Shown here: piece after piece, positions 44,526-54,412 of the stretch | How positions within the stretch are numbered: position 1 is the stretch's first letter | Layout: each line of letters opens with the position of its first letter | Assembly (NCBI GenBank): GCA_963747715.1 | Contig: CAVVGB010000001.1 | Location: forward strand, 124,001-188,000 | Origin: CAVVGB01 sp963747715 | GTDB taxonomy: Bacteria; Actinomycetota; Thermoleophilia; Gaiellales; Gaiellaceae | Length of the DNA stretch: 64,000 nt | Reading direction: 5' to 3' | Notes under the pieces: model-generated | Seen by the model: the letters and a program-made list of their open reading frames with translations, nothing else | Database searches by the model: none | Told to the model about the DNA's origin: nothing | Translations under genes and position numbers: made by a program

Positions 44526-47500
44526 GGAATCACGCAGCAACCTGGGTCCCGCGCAGACGACGTCGAGCGCCGGACAGCCGGGGCAGATGAACTCGCTCGG
44601 AGTCGGGCGGAAGCGGCCCGAGTTGATGGCCCCGATCGCAGTCGAGAGCTGCGTCTCGAGCGCCTCTACGTCGGCGCGAAGGAACGTCCGGCTGACGGGC
44701 TCGTCCGGGCGCTCGAGAAAGACGTAGGCGACCTCGACCTCCTCGGCGCCCGCACGGAACGCCGCCAGTGCGTACACGAGACGCTGGAGGACGTACTCGC
44801 CTTCCACTGCCTCCGCCGGCGTCAGGTCCTCGAGGCGGTTCGTCTTGTAGTCGACGACGAGCGCCCGTTCTTCCTCGAGCCGGAAGATGTCGAAACGCCC
44901 ATGGAGGAGCACGCCGTCGTGCTCGAAGGCGAAGCCGAGCTCGGGGCGAACGCCGTCGCCGACGACGCGCGCCGCGAGGGGTGACCGGCCCCACGCGGCG
45001 ACGAGCGTCCCGATGCGATCGAGGTCCTCGTCGGTGGCATCCGGATAGCGCCCGGTAGCGCGCTCCTTGGCGGCCTCGGGATCGAGCCCCAGCTCGAGTG
45101 CGATATGGACGGCGTCGCCGATCTCGGTGGCGGCCAGACCCTCGATCCCCGGCACCGTCGCGATCGCGTCGACGGAGTGCAGGCCGACGATGCGCTCGGC
45201 GTAGAAGCGATACGAGCAGCGCTCGAACAACGCGAGCGCGCTATACGAGAGCCGCCGGACGCGCGTTGCCGGCGGCTCCGGGATCGGAGCGAGCGGAGGC
45301 AGCTCGGGGGCCAGGCGAGCCGCGCCGCCGTCGGCCGGCAGGAAGAGCGGCAGCTGGTCGGCGGCTGGCACGGGCGCGCCCTCTTCGACGACGGCGCGAC
45401 GGTCCGTGCGCACGAGCACGCGGGCGCCGTCGCGCTCGAGCTCCTTCGGACGGTCGGTGGGAAGGGCCTCGACGTCGGCTTCGAGCCGGTCGAGAAGCCA
45501 GCGAAGGGGTGCGCGGGCGTCGCGCTGGCTACTCGGGTCGACCGCGCCCGAGATGATCAGCCGGTCGACGGCCCGCGTCATGGCGACGTAGTAGAGGCGC
45601 CGCGTCTCGGCCTCCTCCGCCACCCGCTCGGCCTCGCGCAGCTCTTCGAAGCCCAGGGCGGCGTGCCGCCGGCCGGTCGACGGGTCGACGACCTTGAAGC
45701 CCACCCGCCCATCCGGCAGGCACAGGATTTCTTCGCGCGCGGCGTGCTCCGGGTTGCGGCCGGCATCGGCGACGACGACGACCTTGAACTCGAGCCCCTT
45801 GGCCGAGTGGATCGTGAGCAGTCGCACCGCGTCCGCGCCTTCTTCGATCGCCACGGCTTCGAGCTCTTTCGCGCCCACCGTCTCTTGGTCGGCAAGGAAC
45901 CTGAGGAAGCCTTCGATGTCGGCGCCGCGTAGCTCCTCGTACGACCGCGCCAGGCGTCCGAGCTTTCGCAGGTTGGCGTACCGCCTGCGACCGTCCCAGC
46001 GCGCGAGCACCGCGAGGTCGTAGTCGTGCTCGGCGACGATGCGGTCGCAGAGCGTCTCGAGCCCGAGACTCGCGCCGAGGCGGACGAGCCGGTCGTAGCG
46101 CTGGAGGAACGCTTCGAAGAGGCGCTTGTCGCGCGGCCCGAGCTCCCGCGGGAGCTCACGCTCGAGCCCGCTGTAGAGCGGCCGTCTTCCGGCCGCCCGG
46201 CGCAGGAGGACGAGCGCGTCGTTCGACACGCCGACGAACGGTGAGGCGAGCACGCTGACGAGCGCCTCGTCGTCGTAGCGGTTGACAAGAAGGCGCAGGT
46301 ACATCGTGAGGTCGCCGACCTGCTGCTGGCCGAAGTAGCCGCGGCCCGCCGCGCGGTGCGTCGGAAGTCCCTCTGAGCGAAGCGCTTCCTCGTAGCGCTC
46401 GGCGTCGGTGCCCGCCGCGAAGAGCAGCACGACGTCGCCGGGCGTGGCGTCGCCGGCATCGACGAGGTCGCGAACGCGCCGCGCGACGTGGCGAGCCTCG
46501 GCGACCCGCCAGTGCACGTCGCCTTCGCGATAGCTCGACTTGTCGGTGACGAGGACCTCGACTGCCGGACCGAAGAGCGGCTCCTCGAACCGGCCCGCGG
46601 CGACGAGCGGGGCGAAGTCCCCGCCGAACTCGGCGCCGAAGAGCTGGTTGACGACGGCGAGGACCTCGGGGCGCGAGCGGTAGTTCTCGGTCAACGCGAG
46701 AACGCCCGCGCTGGCCTCGCGGCGCTGCCGGAAGACCTCCACGTCCGCGTGCCTGAACCGGTAGATGGACTGGAACTCGTCGCCGACGAAGAACACCTCG
46801 TCGTTGCCGACGAGGTCGATGAGCTCGCACTGCAGCAGGTTCGTGTCCTGGAACTCGTCGACTAGGAGCGAGCGGAACCGCCACTGCGCTGCCTCGCGCA
46901 CCGTCTCGTTTCCCTGCAACAGCTCGCGCGCCAGGAGCTGGAGGTCTTCGAAGTCGAGCGCGGACTCGGCCGCCTTCGCCTCGCGGTAGGCGCCGTCGAA
47001 TTCCTGGAGAAGCAGCTCGAGAAGCGCGCGGTCGCGCATCGCCAGCTCCTCGAGCGCGGCACGCTCGAGCGCGGCGAGCGCCTCGTTGAACCCCGCGAAC
47101 CGTTCGCGGTCGGGGCCGGGGACGCGAAGCTCGGAGAGATCGCGGAGCCGATCGGCCGCCGGTGGCTCCTCGCCCAGCAGCTCGAGCGCGTGCTCGACCT
47201 GGGCGCGCCCCTCGAGCAGCGGATCCGTGAAGCGGAGCGTCTCGTCGGCGCTCTCACGCAACGCGGCCACCGCATCCTCGAGCCCGGACGTGACCTCCGC
47301 GGCGAGGACGAGCGGGCGGCCTGCCGAGCGCAAGCGGTCGAAAACCGTGGTGAGCATGCGCTGGAGGCCGTCGGCTCCGTAGGTGGCGAGCAGCCGCAGC
47401 CGCTCGGGCTCACGGGAGTCGAGGAAGCGCGTCAGCGCTGCGGCGAAGGCCTCGGCGCGCAGCACGCGCGACTGGCTCTCGTCCAGGACGCGGAAGCGGG

Positions 47501-47855
47501 GATCGAGGCCGGCTTCGAACGGATGGCTTCGTAACAGGCGGTGGCAGAAGCCGTGGATCGTGGAGATCCAGCCCCGGTCGAGGTCGCGCGCGAGGTCGTG
47601 CCGGTCGAGAGCGACGAGGCGCTCCCGGATGCGCGTGCGCAACTCGCCCGCGGCGCGCTCCGTGTAGGTGATGACGAGCACGGAGTCGATCGCAAGGCCG
47701 CGCTCGCAGACCGCCTTGACGAAGCGCTCGACGAGGACGGTCGTCTTCCCCGTCCCGGCACCCGCCGAGACGAAGACGACGCCCGGCTCCTCGATGGCGG
47801 CGAGTTGCTCGGTGCTGGGAACGGTCTCGGTCATCTCCGCCGTGGACGGCGTCAC
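44481..47855 (-). CDS. addA: AddA/UvrD-like helicase-nuclease
   Basis: About 1124 residues from GTG 47855, which overlaps the addB stop by GTGA; ATG 47834 and GTG 47903 are alternatives. Superfamily 1 helicase motifs: Walker A SAGAGTGKTTVLVERF, motif Ia ITYTERAAGELRTRI, motif II VDEFQDTNLLQ, motif III DEFQSIYRFRHADVEVF, motif V LTIHSAKGLEFKVV and motif VI RRLYYVAMTRAVD. The C-terminus has a PD-(D/E)XK nuclease (GDAVHIALELG, GRFDIFR, LVVDYKTN). It should act with the upstream AddB-like protein in double-strand break resection. The final residues (DSGPGMPGPYSSENGP) are encoded by a palindromic repeat. Confidence 0.92.
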   Translation of the reverse strand: MTPSTAEMTETVPSTEQLAAIEEPGVVFVSAGAGTGKTTVLVERFVKAVCERGLAIDSVLVITYTERAAGELRTRIRERLVALDRHDLARDLDRGWISTIHGFCHRLLRSHPFEAGLDPRFRVLDESQSRVLRAEAFAAALTRFLDSREPERLRLLATYGADGLQRMLTTVFDRLRSAGRPLVLAAEVTSGLEDAVAALRESADETLRFTDPLLEGRAQVEHALELLGEEPPAADRLRDLSELRVPGPDRERFAGFNEALAALERAALEELAMRDRALLELLLQEFDGAYREAKAAESALDFEDLQLLARELLQGNETVREAAQWRFRSLLVDEFQDTNLLQCELIDLVGNDEVFFVGDEFQSIYRFRHADVEVFRQRREASAGVLALTENYRSRPEVLAVVNQLFGAEFGGDFAPLVAAGRFEEPLFGPAVEVLVTDKSSYREGDVHWRVAEARHVARRVRDLVDAGDATPGDVVLLFAAGTDAERYEEALRSEGLPTHRAAGRGYFGQQQVGDLTMYLRLLVNRYDDEALVSVLASPFVGVSNDALVLLRRAAGRRPLYSGLERELPRELGPRDKRLFEAFLQRYDRLVRLGASLGLETLCDRIVAEHDYDLAVLARWDGRRRYANLRKLGRLARSYEELRGADIEGFLRFLADQETVGAKELEAVAIEEGADAVRLLTIHSAKGLEFKVVVVADAGRNPEHAAREEILCLPDGRVGFKVVDPSTGRRHAALGFEELREAERVAEEAETRRLYYVAMTRAVDRLIISGAVDPSSQRDARAPLRWLLDRLEADVEALPTDRPKELERDGARVLVRTDRRAVVEEGAPVPAADQLPLFLPADGGAARLAPELPPLAPIPEPPATRVRRLSYSALALFERCSYRFYAERIVGLHSVDAIATVPGIEGLAATEIGDAVHIALELGLDPEAAKERATGRYPDATDEDLDRIGTLVAAWGRSPLAARVVGDGVRPELGFAFEHDGVLLHGRFDIFRLEEERALVVDYKTNRLEDLTPAEAVEGEYVLQRLVYALAAFRAGAEEVEVAYVFLERPDEPVSRTFLRADVEALETQLSTAIGAINSGRFRPTPSEFICPGCPALDVVCAGPRLLRDSGPGMPGPYSSENGP

Positions 47856-50785
47856 GAGCGTCGCACCCGGCACATCGTCCAGAGGTCGCACCACTGCGGG
47901 CACTCGCCCCCGCGCGGGTCGTGACGGACGTCGCCGGTACGGATCCCCGCCACGGCAGTCACCGCGTGCCCGCGGGCCGCGTCCACCCGCTCCCAGAACT
48001 CGTCCGTCTCGAGGTAGTCGTTGTTCTTGAAGCCCGGCACGGCGTCGTCGCGCGCGTCTTCGCGCAGGAGCCCGCGCGCCTCGCGCGTGCCCGTGAGGCC
48101 GCGGTAGATCCCGCCGAGCGGCTCGATCCCGACGAGGTCACGAAGCGCGAGGATGTAGAGCGGGACCTGCAGCCGCAGCTCGGCTTCGATGTCGCGCGCG
48201 CTGTGCGCCCTACCGAGCTTGTAGTCCTGAACGATCCCACGGGCGCTCAACGGGTCGAGGTCGATGCGGTCGATCTTGCCCGAGACGCTGAAGTCGCCCA
48301 GCTCGAGCCCGCGCTGGAGCTCGACAGGCGCACCACTCGTTCCGAACGCAACTTCGAAGCGCCGCGGGACGAGAGGCAGGCCGAGCGCGACGTCCTGGCG
48401 GACGAAGTGCTCGAGATCGCGGGCAAGCGTCTGCTCGAGCTCGAGCAGGGTCGTTTCCGGCACGTCGAGACGCACCCCACCGGCGATCGCCTCGGCGAGG
48501 CACTCCCGCAGGAAGACGATCGCGTCGTCGAGGCGATCCTCGTCGAGTGTCTCGATCCCGAGCCGCTTGGGCAGGCCGCTGTAGAACCGGTACAGCGCCT
48601 GGTGGGCAACGCCGCCGCGCACGCGCGCGTCGAGGACGGAGTCGATCTCCTTGGGAGACACGACTCGCTCGAAGAGCCACATCGACGAGCAGTCGTGGAA
48701 GCGCTCGAGCTCGGTGACGGAGAAGCGCTCGCGCTCCTTCAGTTCGCGCAGCACGAGCGGGTGGGTGAGCCTCGTCACCCGGGTGAAGGCGGCCAGCGCG
48801 CGCTCGACGCGCCGTTCCCAGCCGTTGGCGCGAGCGAGCGCTCTCGCTTCCTCAGAGTCACCGGCCGCGAGCGTGGCGACGCCGCGCAGCCGTTCGCGCT
48901 CGGTCGGCGCCTTGTCGACGTCCCACGTGAGACTCGCGAGCGGACGACGCCGCGTGGCGCGCTCCACCTCAGCGGCCTCGAAGAGCGAGCGCATCTCCTC
49001 GTAGAAGGGGCTCGGCTCGCGCGGCCGGCCCTCGTCGTCAGCGGACTCGCGTACGAGCACGAGCAGCTCCCACGGCCGCGTGCACGCGGTGTAGAAAAGG
49101 TAGCGGTCGCGGGCGAGCGCGTCGGGACGGGCGAGGCGGCGCCCCCGCTCCTCCTGCTCTCGCCTGATCTCGTCCGACAGGAACGGCGTCTCGGGAGCGC
49201 GGCGGGGGAAGACGCCTTCCTCGAGCCCGAGGATGAACACCGAGTCGAAGCGGCGCGTGCGTGCGCGCATGAGGTCGAGCACGGCAACGCGCCCGGGCTC
49301 GCGCGCTCCGGGCAGACGAACCGGCGCGCGCTCGAGCGCGCCGATGAGCTCGTCCGGCCTGACCTCTTCCCCAAGGCCGTTCCATCCCTCCAGCTCGTCG
49401 AGAAGCTTCACGGCCGCTTCGTGAGCCCGTAGGTCGAGACGGGCACGCTCGTGCACGGGCGGCGACTCGAGCCCGTAGGCGACGCGCAGCATCGTCCGCG
49501 CGAGGTTGCGCGCTCCTTGGACGAGCGTGGGCGCGGAGCGAAGATCGCCGAGGACTGGCAACGGGTGGCCGAGCAGCTTGGCGCTCTCCTCCTCGACGCG
49601 GGCAGGCTCCTTGACCGCACGCCCGCGCAGGCGGCCGTCGAGGTAATCGGCGCGCGGCCGAGCGAGACCGGAGTACGGCGAGCGCAGGAACGCGAACAGG
49701 TCGCGCCGCGTTCCGCCGAGCGAGGCGAAGCGGAGCACCCCGAGGAGCGCATGGCCGAACGGGGTGCGGCCGAGTGGGACGGTTCCTTCGAGCGCGAACG
49801 GAACGCCGAGCGCGCCGAACACCGTCTCGAGCGCACCGCGCCGGCGCTCGACGCTCGGCAGCACCACTGCGATCTGCTCCGCCGGCTTGCCGGCGCGCAG
49901 GAGCGAGAGGATCTCGTCGGCGACGAGCTCGAGCGCGCCCCGCGAGCCCGCGCCCTCGAGGAAGCGAACGCCGCCCTCGAGCGGCGGAGGCGTAGCGCGC
50001 TTCTCGGTGAACAACTGGCGCTCGAGGTACGCGAGCGCATCGGCTCGATACCAAGGCTTGGCCGGCAGCTCCTCGATGCGCTCGTCCGCGAGGCGGGACA
50101 GGTCGGTCGCCGTCCGCTCGAGCGACGCGAACACGGCGCGGCCGGGCTCGTACGGAAGCGAAACGGTCACATCCGTTCGCCCTGCGAGCGCCTCGAGCAG
50201 CGCCCATTGCGCGCCCGTCAAGTCCTCGAAGCCGTACGCGAAGACGGGAGGCCCGTCCCAGGCGTCGAGGTGGTTGGCGACGAGCGCGGCCGCTTCCGCG
50301 CGATCGAGCTGCCGGTCGGTGAGACCCAGGCGTTCGAGCTCCGCGCGGTAGGCGGTGTAGAGCTCGCCGAGATCGCCCTCGACCTCGTCCGGCTCGAGCA
50401 GCGCCGACTCGAGCTCGGCCACCGCGTCGCCGAGCGAGTCGGCGAACCCCGCGAAGCGCGCAGAGGCCGACAACCCGTTCTGTGAGGCAACCCGATGCCT
50501 CGCCGCGATGCGCGCCAGGAGCAGCGACCGCTGCGTGTCGGCGATGCGTTGCCGGTCGCCACCCCGGCTCCGTTTCAGGATCCGCCGGAAAAGGTCGTCG
50601 AACGTGCCGACGGAACCGCCGAGCAGGCCCGGACGAAGGGCGAGCAACTCGCGCTCGACGCGCTCGACGTCGGGTCGGTTCGGAACGACGAGGACGGGTT
50701 CCCGGTCGAGCGAAGCGAGGTAGCCCTCCAGGAGGCGCGCGACCTTGCCAGCGTTCGCCGGGCCCGCCAGGAGAGCCAGCGGCAT
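47852..50785 (-). CDS. addB: AddB-like nuclease/inactive helicase subunit
   Basis: 977 residues. The N-terminus is helicase-like but its Walker A is degenerate: GPANAGKV with Val where Ser/Thr is needed. The C-terminal PD-(D/E)XK nuclease reads VSGKIDRIDL and IVQDYKLG. Four Cys fit the AddB iron-sulfur cluster: FHDCSSMWLF and the last 20 residues, with ECPQWCDLWTMC. First gene of a two-gene operon with addA. Genes of the AdnB type, with an active motor, are excluded by the Walker A loss. Confidence 0.88.
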   Translation of the reverse strand: MPLALLAGPANAGKVARLLEGYLASLDREPVLVVPNRPDVERVERELLALRPGLLGGSVGTFDDLFRRILKRSRGGDRQRIADTQRSLLLARIAARHRVASQNGLSASARFAGFADSLGDAVAELESALLEPDEVEGDLGELYTAYRAELERLGLTDRQLDRAEAAALVANHLDAWDGPPVFAYGFEDLTGAQWALLEALAGRTDVTVSLPYEPGRAVFASLERTATDLSRLADERIEELPAKPWYRADALAYLERQLFTEKRATPPPLEGGVRFLEGAGSRGALELVADEILSLLRAGKPAEQIAVVLPSVERRRGALETVFGALGVPFALEGTVPLGRTPFGHALLGVLRFASLGGTRRDLFAFLRSPYSGLARPRADYLDGRLRGRAVKEPARVEEESAKLLGHPLPVLGDLRSAPTLVQGARNLARTMLRVAYGLESPPVHERARLDLRAHEAAVKLLDELEGWNGLGEEVRPDELIGALERAPVRLPGAREPGRVAVLDLMRARTRRFDSVFILGLEEGVFPRRAPETPFLSDEIRREQEERGRRLARPDALARDRYLFYTACTRPWELLVLVRESADDEGRPREPSPFYEEMRSLFEAAEVERATRRRPLASLTWDVDKAPTERERLRGVATLAAGDSEEARALARANGWERRVERALAAFTRVTRLTHPLVLRELKERERFSVTELERFHDCSSMWLFERVVSPKEIDSVLDARVRGGVAHQALYRFYSGLPKRLGIETLDEDRLDDAIVFLRECLAEAIAGGVRLDVPETTLLELEQTLARDLEHFVRQDVALGLPLVPRRFEVAFGTSGAPVELQRGLELGDFSVSGKIDRIDLDPLSARGIVQDYKLGRAHSARDIEAELRLQVPLYILALRDLVGIEPLGGIYRGLTGTREARGLLREDARDDAVPGFKNNDYLETDEFWERVDAARGHAVTAVAGIRTGDVRHDPRGGECPQWCDLWTMCRVRRS

Positions 50786-50850
50786 TCAGCCCATTCTAGT
50801 TTCCGGCCCGGCGGCCAAATCGGCGCGAAGCCGCTCGGTGCGCGGTTTTT

Positions 50851-51042
50851 CTACGCGGCCTTCGGCCGGCGACCGCGCCGTGCGGTCGCCCGGCCGGGCA
50901 TCTTGCCGGCGCATGTGTCGCAGAGATCCCCAGCCTTCGATCCGCGACGTGCGTCTGCGTATGTGACGCGCAGAGACGCACCCTTGCCTTCTTCCACTTC
51001 CTTCCCGCAGTTGTCACAAACGAGCACGGTCTTGCGCGCCAA
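50851..51042 (-). CDS. Small zinc-ribbon protein with AT-hook-like tail
   Basis: 63 residues. CDNC and CDTC (residues 9-12 and 41-44) give a four-Cys zinc site, and the tail PGRATARRGRRPKAA contains an RGRRPK AT-hook-like core. The middle SLRVTYADARRGSKAGDLC is typical of a small actinobacterial family of unknown role, possibly DNA-binding. It starts with a good GAGGAGG ribosome site. Confidence 0.75.
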   Translation of the reverse strand: MARKTVLVCDNCGKEVEEGKGASLRVTYADARRGSKAGDLCDTCAGKMPGRATARRGRRPKAA

Positions 51043-51079
51043 GGTTCCTCCTCGTAGCCGATTCGGGGGCCGGCGAACC

Positions 51080-52261
51080 TTACTCGCTGAAAATGCGGCT
51101 TCGCAAAGAGGAGGCGACGCCGCCCGGGCTTCGCACGATCTCGTTGTCTTTCAGCTCGGCGACAGCGCCGAAGTGCGCGAGGATGCCGAAACCGGCGCGC
51201 GTCTTGTTCCCGGAAGCCATGTCCGGAGTCGTATCGGCGACGAAGTTCCGCTCGATGTCGCAGTGTGAGTAGTCCCCGCAGTAGATCGCGACCCCGTGCG
51301 CCCGCTGCACCGTGTTGCTCTCCACGTCCGCCATGGACATCTCCGTGACGGTGATGCCGCGCATGCTCGACCCCGTGACGTGGTTGTCCGCGATGCGGAC
51401 ATGCGCGAAGTGCGTGACGATGCCCTCCTGCCCGCCGCTCACGGTGCAGCGGCGGATGCTCGAGGGCTCGAGGTCGAATCCGAAGGAGATGTCGATGCCC
51501 TGCGCGTACTCGCCGCCGGGCTCCTCGACAATACAATCGCTGATGCTCACGCTGCTCCGCCGGACGCTGATGCCGTCGAGGCTCGCCCCGTACACGCGAA
51601 CGTCGTCGAGCACCACGTCCTCGGCGCCGTCGACGACGATGCCGTTGTCCGCGCGCACCACCGTGACGTTGCGGACGGTCACGTCGTCGGCCGTCACGAC
51701 GATCCCTCCCTCGACGACGGCCCCGTCCTCGCCGATGAGCTTCTGCGCGCTGTCGAGGACAAGCGGGCCGCGATGCGTCCCGGCGGAGAGGCGAACCGTC
51801 GGCGGCTCGGCCGCCCACGCAACGCCTCCGGCCGCCGCGCCGACGAGCAGGACCGCCGTCACGACGTGCACGCCCTGGCGGCCGAGCTCGCCCCCGTCCT
51901 CGCCGTAGGAGAGGTGGGCGACCGGCAGGACGGCGTGAACCAGGATCTGGCTCATGATCCACGCGCCCGCGAAGAAGCCGTACGCAGCCGGAGCGGGAGC
52001 CTCCACTCCGAGCGTTTGGACGAGCACCATGATCAGGCTCAGCTCGAGGAGCCCGAGCGGGACGGCGAGCCACGCGGGCTGGTACCGGAGAAGCGGGTGG
52101 TACACGAAGACGTCGAGGGCGAGCCCGACGCCAAGCATGAGCGCCACGAGCTCGAGCGGCCACCATTCGTGCGTCACGAGCGTGACGATGCAGGCGGCGA
52201 CGATCGGGAGGAGCGCGGCTGCCAGCCGCGTCTCGAGCCGGCCTCTCAGCGTGAACGACAC
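51080..52261 (-). CDS. Membrane protein with NosD-like parallel beta-helix
   Basis: 393 residues from a GTG at 52261 that overlaps the flavoprotein gene by 16 nt. The N-terminus has four or five membrane helices (about 15-155). A right-handed beta-helix follows (about 175-390) with repeated short strands such as VTVRNVTVVRADNGIVVDGA, VVLDDVRVYGASLDGISV, VSISDCIVEE and VESNTVQRAHGVAIYCGD. It resembles NosD/CASH carbohydrate-binding repeats facing outside. Position at the end of a sugar ABC operon suggests a polysaccharide link (inference). Confidence 0.82.
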   Translation of the reverse strand: MSFTLRGRLETRLAAALLPIVAACIVTLVTHEWWPLELVALMLGVGLALDVFVYHPLLRYQPAWLAVPLGLLELSLIMVLVQTLGVEAPAPAAYGFFAGAWIMSQILVHAVLPVAHLSYGEDGGELGRQGVHVVTAVLLVGAAAGGVAWAAEPPTVRLSAGTHRGPLVLDSAQKLIGEDGAVVEGGIVVTADDVTVRNVTVVRADNGIVVDGAEDVVLDDVRVYGASLDGISVRRSSVSISDCIVEEPGGEYAQGIDISFGFDLEPSSIRRCTVSGGQEGIVTHFAHVRIADNHVTGSSMRGITVTEMSMADVESNTVQRAHGVAIYCGDYSHCDIERNFVADTTPDMASGNKTRAGFGILAHFGAVAELKDNEIVRSPGGVASSLRSRIFSE

Positions 52262-53349
52262 GCCTGCACCTTCCGGAGGAAGCGACGCGCCGCGTACTTC
52301 GCGCCCATCAGCGTGTCGGCCGCCGGGAACGCCCATTGAGCGGGTACCCCGGCGAGCGCGAGCGTTCGGGTGCCGTCGCTGAGAGCGGGAACGGTCGAGT
52401 CGGGCGTCAGGACGATCCAGTCCTCCGCCGTCTCGAGCCCGTGCTCGTCGACGAGCCGGGCCAGGAGGGCGTCGCGGCGAAAGCCGCGGTTGAAGCCGGT
52501 GGCGCAGATGATCTGGTCCGCTCCGTTCAGCTCGGCGGCGACGTGAAAGCGTCCTTCGCGAGCAGCCTGCTCGACCGGCTCGTCCCACCAGCGTCCATGC
52601 GGATACGACGGCGTCGAGAAGCGGCGCAGCATCTGCACCCGCTCCTCTGGGCGCGTGCGGTGAAAGCCGACGAGACCGCGCCGCGTAAAGAGCCAGCGCG
52701 GGAGGTTGAGGGGACGCCGCTCGGGCTCGCGCCGGCGCACCGAGACGACCTCGGCGCCGGCGGCGAGCGCGTTCAGCCACTCGGTCGCCGCCGCCATACC
52801 CGCGCCGACCACGGCGACGCTCTTGCCGTACTCGTGCGGCTCGTAGGCGTGGACGGCCCGCGGCTCCGCGGCGAGGTCGTCGGGGAACGCGAGGCCCGGG
52901 TGCCCCGGCGCCACGAGCACGTGGCGGAAGACGCCGTGACCCTCGAGCTCGAACCCACCCGCCACGGCCGTGATGCGCTCGACGCGCGCCAGCCGCACGC
53001 TTTCGTCCCAGGCGGCCTCCGCACGTAGCTCGTCGACGTGGTCCAGGAACTCCGCGACCGTCGGGTGATAGCGGTCGAGCACCGTCTCGACAAGCGGGAC
53101 GACGCTGCGTCGCCGGCGCGCCGCTCGGACGGCGAGGCCGGGGAACGAGGACGCGTAGCAATGGCCGTCGCTCTCGGAGCGCATGTAGCGCTGCCGGATG
53201 GCGCCCGCCCGCTTGCGCCACTCAGCAGCCGGATCCGTGTCCGTTGCAAACACGGCGATTTCGTCCGGAGCGAGGCCCCCACTTCTGAGGGTTGCATATG
53301 CGGTGAAGCCGGCGAGGCCGCCGCCCACGATCGCGTACCGACCGGTCAC
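52246..53349 (-). CDS. FAD/NAD(P)-binding oxidoreductase
   Basis: 367 residues from GTG 53349, 3 nt after the MalG-like gene. FAD motif IVGGGLAGFTAYATL (residues 7-21), NADPH motif VVGAGMAAATEWLNAL (about 180-195) and an ATG-like CATGFNRGF. The two-nucleotide-site layout fits flavin monooxygenases and related oxidoreductases. The substrate is unknown. Being in the sugar transporter operon hints at metabolism of the imported compound. Confidence 0.82.
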   Translation of the reverse strand: MTGRYAIVGGGLAGFTAYATLRSGGLAPDEIAVFATDTDPAAEWRKRAGAIRQRYMRSESDGHCYASSFPGLAVRAARRRRSVVPLVETVLDRYHPTVAEFLDHVDELRAEAAWDESVRLARVERITAVAGGFELEGHGVFRHVLVAPGHPGLAFPDDLAAEPRAVHAYEPHEYGKSVAVVGAGMAAATEWLNALAAGAEVVSVRRREPERRPLNLPRWLFTRRGLVGFHRTRPEERVQMLRRFSTPSYPHGRWWDEPVEQAAREGRFHVAAELNGADQIICATGFNRGFRRDALLARLVDEHGLETAEDWIVLTPDSTVPALSDGTRTLALAGVPAQWAFPAADTLMGAKYAARRFLRKVQACRSR

Positions 53350-53351
53350 GG

Positions 53352-54245
53352 TTATTTGACGGAGCCCGCGAGCAGGCCTTGCACGAAGTAGCGCTGGAAC
53401 GCGAAGAAGACGGCGAGCGGGATCGCGAGCGACACGAACGAAGCGGGCGCGATCAGCTCGAGGTTCGAGCCGAACTGGCGCAGCTGCGAGAAGATCGCCA
53501 CGGTGATCGGCTGGGTGTCGCGCGCCAGGGAGAGCGCGACCAGCAGGTCGTTCCACGTCCACAGGAACTGGAAGATCGCGAGCGAGGCGATCGCCGGGAG
53601 CCCGAGCGGGAGGATCAGGCGCACGAAGATCCGGATCTCCGACGCGCCGTCGATGCGCGCGGCTTCGAGAAGCTCCTTCGGGATCCCGATGAAGAAGTTC
53701 CGCAGGAGGAAGATGGCGAACGGCAGCCCGAACGCCGTGTGGAACAGGATCAGGCTGAGAGAGGTGTCGAAGATCCCGAGCGTGCTGTAGAGCGAGAAGA
53801 TCGGGATGAGCGCCATCTGGAGCGGCACGACGAGGAGCGCGATCACGAGGATGAAGAGCCAGTCGCGGCCCGGGAAGTCGAGCCACGCGAACGCATAGCC
53901 GGCGAGGGCGGCCACGATGATCGGGAGGACCGTGCCCCCGACCGAGATCCAGATCGTCGTGAGCAGCGCGTCACGGATCGACTCGTTGTCGTAGATCGAC
54001 TGATAGTTCTCGAACGTGGCGAGGCTCGGCTCGGTGAAGATCTTCCACCAGCCGACCTGGTTCACGTCCGTCGGCGTGAAGAGGGACGTCATGAAGAGGC
54101 CGAGAGTCGGGACGAGCCAAAGAAGACCGACGAACACGAGCAGAATGTGGATCGGCGCCTTCCCCAAGGCGCGCAGGATCTTGGTGGCCGTGCTCTCCTC
54201 GACGATGACGGGGCGCCCGCCCGCTTCGGCTGCCGCGGTGGCCAT
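53352..54245 (-). CDS. Sugar ABC transporter permease, MalG/UgpE type
   Basis: 297 residues with six membrane helices and the EAA loop LLEAARIDGASEIRIFVRLILP that docks on the ATPase. The N-terminal about 30 residues are hydrophilic. It is separated from the MalF-like gene by 167 bp that contain one copy of the structured repeat. Partner proteins are the ATPase (57097) and binding protein (55775). Confidence 0.93.
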   Translation of the reverse strand: MATAAAEAGGRPVIVEESTATKILRALGKAPIHILLVFVGLLWLVPTLGLFMTSLFTPTDVNQVGWWKIFTEPSLATFENYQSIYDNESIRDALLTTIWISVGGTVLPIIVAALAGYAFAWLDFPGRDWLFILVIALLVVPLQMALIPIFSLYSTLGIFDTSLSLILFHTAFGLPFAIFLLRNFFIGIPKELLEAARIDGASEIRIFVRLILPLGLPAIASLAIFQFLWTWNDLLVALSLARDTQPITVAIFSQLRQFGSNLELIAPASFVSLAIPLAVFFAFQRYFVQGLLAGSVK

Positions 54246-54287
54246 CTAGCGATGCCCTCCTGAGCAGATCGCGCTTTGCGGCTGCGA

Positions 54288-54369
54288 AACGCGAGCGTCG
54301 CAAGGACGCAGGGAGCGTTCGTAGCCGGAGGCTACGGGCGCGACTGAGGACATCGCGAGGCGAAGCGTT
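54288..54369 (+). repeat. Structured dispersed element, copy A
   Basis: Between the two permease genes. Inner stem CGTAGCC (54320-54326), loop GGA, GGCTACG (54330-54336). Conserved flanks AAGGACGCAGGGAGC before it and GGGCGCGACTGAGGAC after it. Outer stem AACGC (54288-54292) with GCGTT (54365-54369). The plus-strand orientation given here is arbitrary; read on the minus strand it would be sense in the permease transcript. See copies B and C. Confidence 0.8.
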
Positions 54370-54412
54370 GCGGCACCCCGCAGAGCACGAACTGTGAAGA
54401 AGGGTATCGCCA

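Noticed and set aside
47852..50785. AdnB-type active helicase
   Set aside because: Walker A lacks the Ser/Thr after the Lys and later helicase motifs are not evident; the Cys cluster and nuclease fit AddB.
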